Part shown: positions 1-5,342 of the stretch, piece by piece
Layout of the letters: every line of letters starts with the position of its first letter
Position numbering within the stretch: the stretch's first letter is position 1
DNA from: Hyphomonadaceae bacterium
Lineage (GTDB): Bacteria; Pseudomonadota; Alphaproteobacteria; Caulobacterales; Aquidulcibacteraceae
NCBI GenBank assembly: GCA_016791325.1
Contig: JAEUMU010000247.1
Span: 1-8,547 of the forward strand
DNA length: 8,547 nucleotides
Direction of reading: 5' to 3'
Notes under the pieces: generated by a model
The model's database searches: none
Told to the model about the DNA's origin: nothing
What the model saw: only the letters and a program-made list of their open reading frames with translations
Program-made: the position numbers and the translations under genes

Positions 1-1234
1 ACATGACGGACGAATAGGTGTGTACCGCTGCGCGGTTGCGAAACTCCCATAGACCTGCGTCGGGCTGCAGATACATGGCGTAGGCGCGTTCGCCCACGCT
101 CTCGAGCGCGGCGAAATCATCGGCGTTGGGCCGCCGGATGAGACGTTCGTCGTAGAAGGCCTGCACAGTCGAGAGGACGATCTGGCCATAGACATCATGC
201 TGGTGATGCTCGTGAGCTTGATTGCCAATGCGCACGGGTCCCATGCCGCGATACCCTTGAAGCGCGGCGACTTCGCTTTCCTGTAAGATTGGCTCCATGC
301 CGACGCCGTAAACAGGCTGACTGCGCCCGACCGGCGCTGCGTCGACGATATTGCGCAGGTACTGGAGATAGTTCTCCAGAATATCGACGGTGCCGATGCG
401 GTTTAGCGCTTGCACGGTGTAGTAGGCGTCGCGCAGCCAGCAGAAGCGATAATCCCAGTTGCGGCCGGAGTTCGGCGCTTCGGGGATCGACGTCGTGAGG
501 GCGGCGACGATCGCGCCGGTTTCTTCATAGAGGCAAAGCTTGAGCGTAATGGCGGCGCGGATCACCGCGACCTGCCATTCCAGCGGCGTCGCCAGCATGC
601 GCGTCCATGTGAGCCAATAGTCGCGGGTGTTCTCGAACATCGCGCCGACGGTGGCGCGTAGATCGCCATCGAACGGCTCATCGGGGCCGAGGAAGAAGAT
701 ATGCTCATCCTCAAGCCGGAACGGACGCGCCGACAAAATGTGCGATACCGGCGCCGTTGTTGAGAGGCGCAGAACCTGCGCGGCGCGGTAGCGGATATGA
801 TTGGAGCCGTTGGTGGTGTCGGCGCCGCGCGAGGCCCAGTCCGTTGCTGGGGCCAGGCGCATGCGCAGGCGCGGCGCCCCGGCCAAGGGGCGAACGATGC
901 GCACAAACGCGCCGGGCCGATAGACCCGGTTGTGGCGGCGAAAGCGCGGGCAAAAATCAATCACCCCGACGCTCCCGCCGCGGGCGTCCGTCAGTGTCGT
1001 GATCAGAATAGGCGTGTTGGGCAGGTAGTGTTGGGCGGCGCTTTTCTGGTCTTCCAACGCTACTGTCCAAACACCGTGGGGCGCCTCTGCCGCGGGCTGG
1101 CCAGACAGAAGGGAAGAGAATACCGGGTCGCCGTCGACGCGTGGGATACAGGCCCACACATACGTCCCGGCGCGGTCGATCAGGGCGCTGACGCCGCAAT
1201 TACCGATGGGTGCGAGATCGAGATCGCCGTTCAT
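1..1234 (-). CDS. GH15 family glycoside hydrolase (trehalase/glucoamylase-like), 3' part missing
   Basis: This is the first 411 codons of an open frame that leaves the window at its left edge; GH15 bacterial enzymes are usually about 600 residues, so roughly two thirds is present. The N-terminal half (about 1-215) is a beta-rich domain as in bacterial GH15 proteins. The catalytic-barrel signature NWDYRFCWLRDA is at 259-270, a GNQAHEHHQHDVYG segment follows at about 334-347, and DAGLWEFR near 393-400 places E397 where the family has its general acid. The general base would lie outside the window. The ATG at 1234 overlaps the otsB stop (ATGA, 4 bases) and has GGAG about 9 bases upstream inside otsB, so the two genes are probably translationally coupled. 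GH15 enzymes hydrolyse alpha-glucosides, and some actinobacterial members are trehalases. Next to otsB, trehalose or a related glucoside is the likely substrate, but this is inference. No signal peptide is seen, so it is probably cytoplasmic. Confidence 0.9.
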   Translation of the reverse strand, partial: MNGDLDLAPIGNCGVSALIDRAGTYVWACIPRVDGDPVFSSLLSGQPAAEAPHGVWTVALEDQKSAAQHYLPNTPILITTLTDARGGSVGVIDFCPRFRRHNRVYRPGAFVRIVRPLAGAPRLRMRLAPATDWASRGADTTNGSNHIRYRAAQVLRLSTTAPVSHILSARPFRLEDEHIFFLGPDEPFDGDLRATVGAMFENTRDYWLTWTRMLATPLEWQVAVIRAAITLKLCLYEETGAIVAALTTSIPEAPNSGRNWDYRFCWLRDAYYTVQALNRIGTVDILENYLQYLRNIVDAAPVGRSQPVYGVGMEPILQESEVAALQGYRGMGPVRIGNQAHEHHQHDVYGQIVLSTVQAFYDERLIRRPNADDFAALESVGERAYAMYLQPDAGLWEFRNRAAVHTYSSVM

Positions 1235-1998
1235 GGCGCGCGCTCCAGGCCGGCGGCGATCCAGGCAATCACTGCGCTCGGATCGGCGAGGTGATGTGCC
1301 GCGGTGGTTTGGCGGCGCTCGCCTACCAACACCGCCACGCCGCCTGTGGACTGCGCCGCTTCAAAGGCTGCTTCGTCGGTAACGTCGTCGCCTATTGCGA
1401 CGGGCGTGCGCCCGGTGAAGGGAGGGGCAGACATGAATGCGCGCAGCGCGTCCGCTTTGGTGCCTGCGGCGGCGAGCAACTCGATCACCATCTTGCCTTC
1501 AAGGGTGCGCAGGCCGCGGCGCGCCGCGGTGCGTTGGGCCACATTGCGCAGGGGAGCTTCGAGATCGGGTGCGTGGCGATAGTGCAATGCGATGCTTGCG
1601 CCCTTGTCTTCAAGCCGGGGGGCGGCGCCGCGAGAAAAGTGCGCCTGCACATCGCGTATCGCCGCTCTCAAGGCAGCCGCATTGTATCCAGCGGAAGTCG
1701 TCACGGCTCCGGCTCTCAGCTCGAGACCGTGTGTGCCGGCGATATGGGGAAGCCTCATGCGAAGAATGCGATCGGCGTCCGCCACTGTGCGTCCAGTGAG
1801 GATCGCCACCGCGCCTCCAGAGGCAGAGGTGGCGCGCATGATCACATCACGCGCGTCTGCATCCAGCGTCACCGCGGCGGGATCGGACGCTATCGGCGCC
1901 AACGTGCCGTCGAGGTCGAGAAAGAGCGCGTGCCGGAGTGGATTGAACGGCGGCGGCGCGGAAAGTTCGCCGGATTCAAGTCTGGGTTCAGCGCGCAC
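1231..1998 (-). CDS. otsB: Trehalose-6-phosphate phosphatase
   Basis: This 255-residue cytoplasmic HAD-superfamily enzyme removes phosphate from trehalose 6-phosphate, the second step of the OtsA-OtsB trehalose pathway. HAD motif I is DLDGTLAP at 28-35, with D28 as nucleophile and D30 as acid/base. Motif II is LTGR at 67-70 (T68). The cap region contains GTHGLE (88-93) and EDKGAS (130-135), typical of OtsB. Motif III is the lysine near K181, and motif IV is GDDVTDE at 203-209, which binds magnesium. The length is normal for the family. The start is GTG at 1998, chosen because AGAGGA (2006-2011) lies 7 bases upstream. It is the first gene of a minus-strand operon with the GH15 gene. An exact general-stress promoter lies about 100 bases upstream, which fits the known role of trehalose as a stress protectant. 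Confidence 0.93.
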   Translation of the reverse strand: MRAEPRLESGELSAPPPFNPLRHALFLDLDGTLAPIASDPAAVTLDADARDVIMRATSASGGAVAILTGRTVADADRILRMRLPHIAGTHGLELRAGAVTTSAGYNAAALRAAIRDVQAHFSRGAAPRLEDKGASIALHYRHAPDLEAPLRNVAQRTAARRGLRTLEGKMVIELLAAAGTKADALRAFMSAPPFTGRTPVAIGDDVTDEAAFEAAQSTGGVAVLVGERRQTTAAHHLADPSAVIAWIAAGLERAP

Positions 1999-2068
1999 GT
2001 TGTTTTCCTCTGCGGTTAGCCGCCCTTCTCACGCCGATGCATCGAGTTCCCGCCCGATCGCCAAGCGC

Positions 2069-2084
2069 CATTAGCGCATTAGCG
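2069..2084. repeat. Perfect tandem 8-mer (CATTAGCG x2)
   Basis: CATTAGCG occurs twice head to tail with no mismatch. Read on the otsB strand it is CGCTAATG twice, and it lies where the -10 region of the housekeeping-like promoter would be, just downstream of the EcfG-type promoter. It may be a regulator site or chance; the sequence does not decide. Confidence 0.5.
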
Positions 2085-2102
2085 CCGCAGGGCGGCTGTC
2101 AA
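2076..2102 (-). promoter_or_regulatory. Possible sigma70-type promoter for otsB
   Basis: The minus strand has a consensus -35 element TTGACA (2097-2102) followed after 15 bases by TAATGC (2076-2081) as a possible -10. The spacer is shorter than the usual 17, so the match is weak overall. The -35 shares bases with the CGTT of the EcfG-type promoter (combined sequence CGTTGACA). Confidence 0.3.
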
Positions 2103-2125
2103 CGCGCGGCGCCGGCGAGGGTTCC
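2101..2125 (-). promoter_or_regulatory. EcfG (general stress response) promoter for the otsB operon
   Basis: Read on the minus strand, GGAAC (2121-2125) is followed by exactly 16 bases and then CGTT (2101-2104). This matches the published alphaproteobacterial EcfG consensus GGAAC-N16/17-CGTT in every defined base. It points toward otsB and would give a leader of about 95 bases before the GTG at 1998. Trehalose synthesis genes are known members of the EcfG regulon in several Alphaproteobacteria, so position, orientation and gene function agree. That this strain has EcfG/PhyR/NepR is inferred, not seen here. Confidence 0.75.
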
Positions 2126-2146
2126 CTGCTGAATCCGAGAAAATAG

Positions 2147-2181
2147 TGTGTCGATGTGTGACGATGCTCGTTGTTGACACA
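2147..2181. promoter_or_regulatory. Candidate operator: tandem 10-mers plus inverted repeat
   Basis: TGTGTCGATG (2147-2156) is followed directly by TGTGACGATG (2157-2166), 9 of 10 bases identical. The first TGTGTC (2147-2152) is also mirrored by GACACA (2176-2181), 23 bases further on. The site lies between the otsB promoter region and the RcnB-like gene and could bind a regulator of either. TTGACA at 2174-2179 resembles a -35 for the rightward gene, but no -10 follows at a proper distance. Confidence 0.3.
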
Positions 2182-2299
2182 TGCTGGCGCCGAAGCGGAC
2201 CGGCGGGACAAACGTGTTCAGTTGGGCCTCAGCCCCTCAGCGCGACACTCCCGTGCAAGAGACGCAGACATGGTCTCTCAACACGAAGGAGAGCATTCA

Positions 2300-2830
2300 A
2301 TGCTGAAGCAAGCTTCCATCGCCGCCGCCGCCGCGTTGACCTTGGCAGGGCCGCTTGCCGGCGTCGCCAATGCGCAGCCGCGTCCCCACGGTCCACCGCC
2401 GCACGCGCAAGCGCAATCGAACCGGTGGGACGATCGTGAGCACAACGGATATTATTACCAAGGCCGCTGGTATGATGGCCGCCCGAGCGCGCAGGTTGCG
2501 CGCGACCGCAGCTATCGCCCTGGCTATCAAGCGGTACGCTGGGATCCACGCGCGCATAACGGCTACAGGTATCAAGGCCGCTGGTATTATGGCCAACCTT
2601 CGCCGGCGATCCAACGTGATCGCAGCTTCCAGCCGGGCTATCAGGCTTGGCGCCGCGGCGATCGCCTATCTGCGTATCAGCGCCAAGCATATCGCCCGGT
2701 CGATTATCGCCGTGAGCGTCTGCAAGCGCCGCCACGCGGCTACCATTACGTGCGCAGCGATCGAGGCGAGACGTTGCTCGTTGGCATCGCGACCGGCGTG
2801 ATCCTGAGCGTCATGTTGAGCGGCCGCTGA
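2300..2830 (+). CDS. Secreted RcnB-domain protein with two 38-residue repeats
   Basis: The product is 176 residues. Residues 1-25 form a signal peptide ending in ANA before Q26, so the mature protein is periplasmic or exported. A Pro/His/Gln-rich linker (26-41) is followed by two imperfect 38-residue repeats rich in Tyr, Trp, Arg and Gly (43-80 and 81-118). The C-terminal part (about 117-173) resembles the RcnB domain: W-R-R-G-D-R-L, then Y-R-x-V-D-Y, then L-x-A-P-P-R-G-Y-H-Y-V-R and a hydrophobic end LLVGIATGVILSV. E. coli RcnB is a periplasmic protein in nickel/cobalt homeostasis, but alphaproteobacterial members are numerous and mostly uncharacterised, so a metal role is not established. 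The start at 2300 is set by AAGGAGAG (2286-2293) and by the signal peptide; the longer frame from 2171 lacks both. It is monocistronic, with a strong terminator 18 bases after the stop. Confidence 0.85.
   Translation: MLKQASIAAAAALTLAGPLAGVANAQPRPHGPPPHAQAQSNRWDDREHNGYYYQGRWYDGRPSAQVARDRSYRPGYQAVRWDPRAHNGYRYQGRWYYGQPSPAIQRDRSFQPGYQAWRRGDRLSAYQRQAYRPVDYRRERLQAPPRGYHYVRSDRGETLLVGIATGVILSVMLSGR
2426..2653 (+). repeat. Two in-frame 114-base repeats in the RcnB-like gene
   Basis: Units 2426-2539 and 2540-2653 each encode 38 residues, starting W-D and containing HNGY, YQGRWY, RDRS and PGYQA in the same order. By eye 26 of 38 residues are identical. Many conserved residues use different synonymous codons, so the duplication is old rather than a recent copying event or assembly artefact. 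Confidence 0.88.
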
Positions 2831-2847
2831 TTGGCGCCGCCAAGCGC

Positions 2848-2876
2848 AACAGCCCCGGCCTCGCCGGGGCTGTTTT
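2848..2876. terminator. Intrinsic terminator after the RcnB-like gene, possibly bidirectional
   Basis: AACAGCCCCGGC (2848-2859) pairs perfectly with GCCGGGGCTGTT (2863-2874) across a 3-base loop, giving 12 base pairs, followed by TTTT. It ends the rightward transcript. The leftward DUF2842 gene stops at 2880, so the same hairpin may also end that transcript, although the T run in that direction is poor. Confidence 0.9.
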
Positions 2877-2879
2877 GTG

Positions 2880-3083
2880 TCAGCTGTCGCGATTCATCCA
2901 GGCAAACAATGGTCTCAGCGGCGCCACCCAGGCGATCCCGGCGACAACAAAGAAGATCAGTTCCGCCCATCCGGGCAGGAGGGGCAACAAATAGGCCCCC
3001 AACGTGGCGGCTACGGCTGCATAAAGCGCCAAATACCCCAGCAGGACTAAGCACCCCAACGCTTTGCGTGCGCGCATGTTCAT
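2880..3083 (-). CDS. DUF2842 small membrane protein
   Basis: With the ATG at 3083 the product is 67 residues: a basic start (MNMRARKALG), one hydrophobic helix (about 8-33), a short turn with PGW, and a second helix (about 40-58) ending in the signature AGIAWVAPLRPLFAWM. That C-terminal pattern and the two-helix layout match DUF2842, a family of about 70-residue inner-membrane proteins found in Alphaproteobacteria whose function is unknown to me. A GTG at 3122 would add 13 residues (MTETRRAAARGTG), but its GGGAG is only about 3 bases away, whereas 3083 has GGGGA about 6 bases upstream and gives a family-typical length. The start remains uncertain. It is divergent from ctaA with a short shared upstream region, which suggests a link to respiratory-chain assembly, but that is guilt by association only. 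Confidence 0.75.
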   Translation of the reverse strand: MNMRARKALGCLVLLGYLALYAAVAATLGAYLLPLLPGWAELIFFVVAGIAWVAPLRPLFAWMNRDS

Positions 3084-3095
3084 GCCAGTTCCCCG

Positions 3096-3112
3096 CGCGG
3101 CGGCGCGCCGCG
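3096..3112. repeat. GC-rich hairpin between DUF2842 and ctaA
   Basis: CGCGGC (3096-3101) and GCCGCG (3107-3112) are complementary across five bases, and GGCGCGCC (3102-3109) is itself a palindrome. It lies just upstream of the preferred DUF2842 start and about 50 bases before the ctaA start. It may be a regulatory site, or simply a product of high GC content. Confidence 0.4.
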
Positions 3113-3163
3113 TTTCCGTCACGCTCTCCCGGTTCTATGGGAGGGGCAGGAGACACCGCAAGC

Positions 3164-4189
3164 ATGACGAGGGATGACGTTTGGCCGCCGCGCGCGCCCT
3201 GGGTCGGGCGTTGGCTGCTTGTGATCTGCGTGCTGGTGCTGGCCATGATCATGGTCGGTGGGGCTACGCGGCTAACCGATAGCGGCCTGTCCATCACCGA
3301 ATGGAATTTGGAGAAGGGCCTTACGCCGCCGCTCACGGAAGCGCGCTGGGCGGAGGAGTTCGCGCTCTATCAGCGCACGACCGAATATCAGGAACAGAAT
3401 TACGGCATGAGCCTCGACGATTTCCGCACCATCTATTGGTGGGAATGGGGCCACCGCTTTCTCGGCAAGATGTTGGGGGTAGCGTTTGCGCTGCCATTCT
3501 TTTTCTTTCTGTTCACCGGGCGCCTGCGCGGGCGCTTCCGGCTGACAATGCTGCTGTTTGCGCTCGGCGGGCTTCAGGGCTTCATCGGTTGGTGGATGGT
3601 GACGAGCGGGCTGTTTCAGAGCCTGGATGTAAGCCCGGTGCGGCTCGCCATTCACCTGGCGATGGCGTTCCTCATTCTGGCGATTGCGCTTTGGGTTGCG
3701 CTCGGCGCTTTCGCTTGGCCCTCGCAAACTTCAAGGCTGGGAATGCCTCGCTGGACGCCGCTCGTGTTCATGACCCTCCTGTTTGCGCAAATTCTTCTTG
3801 GCGCTTTGCTGGCAGGCTCGCGCGGGGGCGCAGCGTATGCCGATTGGCCAACGATCGGCGGGGAATGGATTCCCAGTTCTGCATTCGGGCTTGAGCCATG
3901 GCTGCAGAACTTGATCAGCGATCACGCCACCCAGCACCTGCTGCATCGGACTACAGGTTATCTGGCGGCGCTGCTGGCGCTGCTGATGGCAGGGGTGGCG
4001 CTGTTGCGGGGCCAGGGCGCTGCGCGGGCTGCGGCCGGGGCCGTTGGGGCGCTGGCGCTGGTGCAAGCGGGGCTAGGCATTGTGACGGTTATCGCTGGAT
4101 CGCCACTATGGCTTGGGCTTACGCATCAATTCGTCGCCGCCTTGCTTTGGATGGCGGCGCTGGCGTGCTTACGCGCAGGGTGGCGGTAA
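3164..4189 (+). CDS. ctaA: Heme A synthase, Cox15/CtaA type 2
   Basis: The product is a 341-residue polytopic inner-membrane protein that oxidises the methyl group of heme O to the formyl group of heme A, the cofactor of aa3-type cytochrome oxidase. The first helix ends in the hallmark VGGATRLTDSGLSITEW (31-47). The four family histidines are in WWEWGHRFLG (H97), RLAIHLAM (H164), QHLLHRTTGY (H261) and GLTHQF (H321), matching the two heme-binding His pairs; about eight helices can be drawn. The amphipathic segment between helices 1 and 2 (48-90) is typical of the alphaproteobacterial/mitochondrial form. The start at 3164 is preferred because AGGAGA (3148-3153) lies 10 bases upstream; an in-frame ATG at 3137 has no such site. 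No clear promoter or intrinsic terminator is visible. The stop is 110 bases before rplM. Confidence 0.93.
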   Translation: MTRDDVWPPRAPWVGRWLLVICVLVLAMIMVGGATRLTDSGLSITEWNLEKGLTPPLTEARWAEEFALYQRTTEYQEQNYGMSLDDFRTIYWWEWGHRFLGKMLGVAFALPFFFFLFTGRLRGRFRLTMLLFALGGLQGFIGWWMVTSGLFQSLDVSPVRLAIHLAMAFLILAIALWVALGAFAWPSQTSRLGMPRWTPLVFMTLLFAQILLGALLAGSRGGAAYADWPTIGGEWIPSSAFGLEPWLQNLISDHATQHLLHRTTGYLAALLALLMAGVALLRGQGAARAAAGAVGALALVQAGLGIVTVIAGSPLWLGLTHQFVAALLWMAALACLRAGWR

Positions 4190-4240
4190 CAAATTACCGG
4201 CATTATAAGTATATGAAATTAAATGAAATATCGAAGGCTA

Positions 4241-4269
4241 TTGACGGCAAAAGGGTGCTCCACTAAAGC
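4241..4269 (+). promoter_or_regulatory. Housekeeping promoter for rplM-rpsI
   Basis: TTGACG (4241-4246), a typical alphaproteobacterial -35, is followed after 17 bases by TAAAGC (4264-4269). Transcription would start near 4276, giving a short leader of about 25 bases before the rplM ATG. The 50 bases upstream (4189-4240) are markedly AT-rich compared with everything around them, as expected for an UP-like element at a strong promoter. Confidence 0.6.
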
Positions 4270-4299
4270 CCGCGCCTTCGTTTCGTCAGGACTTATCCC

Positions 4300-4776
4300 A
4301 TGCGCACCCAATCGACGCGCGCGGCCAAGGCTTCCGAGATCACCCACGGCTGGATCGTGGTGGATGCAGAAGGCGTCGTGGTCGGCCGTCTCGCTTCTTT
4401 CATCGCCAGGCGCCTGCGCGGCAAGCATCGCGCTGATTTCACGCCAAACGTCGATACTGGCGATCATGTTGTCGTCATCAACGCGGAGAAGGTGGCGCTG
4501 ACTGGCAAGAAGATGACCGACAAGGTCTATTATCGCCACACTGGCCACCCGGGCGGCATCAAGGAGCGTGTTGCGGGCAAGGTTCTCGCAGGCGCGCATC
4601 CTGAGCGCGTGCTGGAGAAGGCGGTCGAGCGCATGATGCCGAAGGAAAGCCCGCTGGCGCGCAAGCAGCTGGCGAAGCTGCGCGTATATGCGGGTACCGA
4701 CCATCCGCACGCGGCGCAAAACCCGGTGACGATCGATTTCAAGTCGCAGAACCGTAAGAATTCGAGGATCGGCTAA
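4300..4776 (+). CDS. rplM: 50S ribosomal protein L13
   Basis: This 158-residue protein of the large ribosomal subunit binds 23S rRNA early in assembly. Recognisable conserved segments are [16 protein letters not shown] (18-33), [47 protein letters not shown] and [15 protein letters not shown], then [16 protein letters not shown] near the C-terminus. The length and order fit the bacterial family throughout, with no missing core segment. AGGA (4288-4291) lies 8 bases before the ATG. It is the first gene of the classical rplM-rpsI operon; rpsI starts only 2 bases after its stop. Confidence 0.98.
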   Translation: MRTQSTRAAKASEITHGWIVVDAEGVVVGRLASFIARRLRGKHRADFTPNVDTGDHVVVINAEKVALTGKKMTDKVYYRHTGHPGGIKERVAGKVLAGAHPERVLEKAVERMMPKESPLARKQLAKLRVYAGTDHPHAAQNPVTIDFKSQNRKNSRIG

Positions 4777-4778
4777 TC

Positions 4779-5270
4779 ATGAGCGACACAAGCCAAGGCT
4801 TCGAATCTCTGGGCCAACTCACGGGCGGCACGCTGACCAGCGGCACCCACGAAGCCATCACGCGCGAACGCAAGGTCGATAAGCTCGGCCGCGCCTACGC
4901 CACGGGCAAGCGCAAGAACGCCATCGCCCGCGCTTGGGTGAAACCCGGCAAAGGCGTTATCACGATCAACGGCAAGACTTCGGATCAGTATTTTGCGCGC
5001 CCGGTGCTGCGCATGATGATCAATCAGCCGTTCAAGATCACCGAGCGTGAAGGCGAGTTCGATGTGTTCGTTACGGTGACGGGGTCGGGCCTTTCGGGCC
5101 AAGCCGGCGCTGTGCGTCACGCCATCTCCAAGGCGCTGGCCGATTATGAGCCGGCGCTGCGTCCTGCGCTTAAGCACGCGGGCTTTATGACGCGCGATCC
5201 GCGCGTGGTTGAGCGAAAGAAGTACGGCCGCAAGAAGGCCCGCCGCAGCTTCCAGTTCTCGAAGCGCTAA
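4779..5270 (+). CDS. rpsI: 30S ribosomal protein S9
   Basis: This 163-residue protein of the small ribosomal subunit has a C-terminal tail that reaches toward the P-site tRNA. The core starts at [23 protein letters not shown] (about 37-59), continues through the central [17 protein letters not shown] segment, and ends in the basic tail [17 protein letters not shown], including the conserved terminal KR. Residues 1-35 form an acidic/polar N-terminal extension absent from E. coli S9 (130 residues); such extensions are usual in Alphaproteobacteria. GAGGA (4764-4768), inside the end of rplM, lies 10 bases before the ATG, so the two genes share a transcript. A strong terminator follows 20 bases after the stop. 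Confidence 0.98.
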   Translation: MSDTSQGFESLGQLTGGTLTSGTHEAITRERKVDKLGRAYATGKRKNAIARAWVKPGKGVITINGKTSDQYFARPVLRMMINQPFKITEREGEFDVFVTVTGSGLSGQAGAVRHAISKALADYEPALRPALKHAGFMTRDPRVVERKKYGRKKARRSFQFSKR

Positions 5271-5290
5271 GCGTTTCGCATCTGGTTTGC

Positions 5291-5327
5291 ACGGGCGCTT
5301 CTCTTCCGGGAAGCGCCCGTTTTGTTT
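5291..5327 (+). terminator. Intrinsic terminator of the rplM-rpsI operon
   Basis: ACGGGCGCTTC (5291-5301) pairs perfectly with GAAGCGCCCGT (5310-5320); the stem can extend inward by a G-T pair and a C-G pair to leave a 4-base loop. The interrupted T run TTTTGTTT (5320-5327) follows. The ribosome binding site of argC starts about 3 bases later, at 5330. Confidence 0.88.
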
Positions 5328-5342
5328 GTGGAGTTCGCAGCC

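Larger units (their letters stand above)
1999..2299. other. Divergent intergenic region between otsB and the RcnB-like gene
   Basis: This 301-base spacer contains no convincing gene; the open frame that reaches back to 2171 is only an upstream extension of the RcnB-like gene without its own ribosome binding site. The spacer holds the otsB ribosome binding site (2006-2011), a tandem 8-mer (2069-2084), overlapping candidate promoters for otsB (2076-2125) and tandem 10-mers with an inverted repeat (2147-2181). The stretch 2185-2285 shows nothing recognisable apart from small GC-rich self-complementary pieces. No convincing promoter for the rightward gene was found. Confidence 0.7.

Noticed and set aside
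797..1294. Plus-strand open frame of 165 codons opposite the GH15 gene
   Set aside because: It lies antisense to the well-supported GH15 coding frame, has no ribosome binding site of note, and has low-complexity composition.
1210..2019. Long plus-strand open frame (269 codons) opposite otsB
   Set aside because: It is fully antisense to otsB, whose HAD motifs are intact. The peptide is Arg/Gly/Cys-rich with no recognisable domain, as expected for a shadow frame in GC-rich DNA.
2174..2202. TTGACA as the -35 of a promoter for the RcnB-like gene
   Set aside because: The bases 15-19 positions downstream are GC-rich with nothing resembling TATAAT.
2171..2299. N-terminal extension of the RcnB-like protein starting at 2171
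   Set aside because: The extension has no ribosome binding site and would bury the signal peptide. AAGGAGAG directly before 2300 fixes the shorter start.
2831..3163. Extended ctaA frame beginning right after the RcnB-like gene
   Set aside because: It would translate through a strong terminator and over the DUF2842 gene. The ATG at 3164 has a ribosome binding site and gives the family-typical N-terminus.
4184..4199. Hairpin CGGTAA/TTACCG at the ctaA stop as a terminator
   Set aside because: The stem has only six pairs with half A/T and no T run follows. It is too weak to call a terminator.
4779..4883. N-terminal extension of S9 as a novel domain
   Set aside because: Alphaproteobacterial S9 proteins commonly carry a polar extension of this size, so it is expected rather than new.
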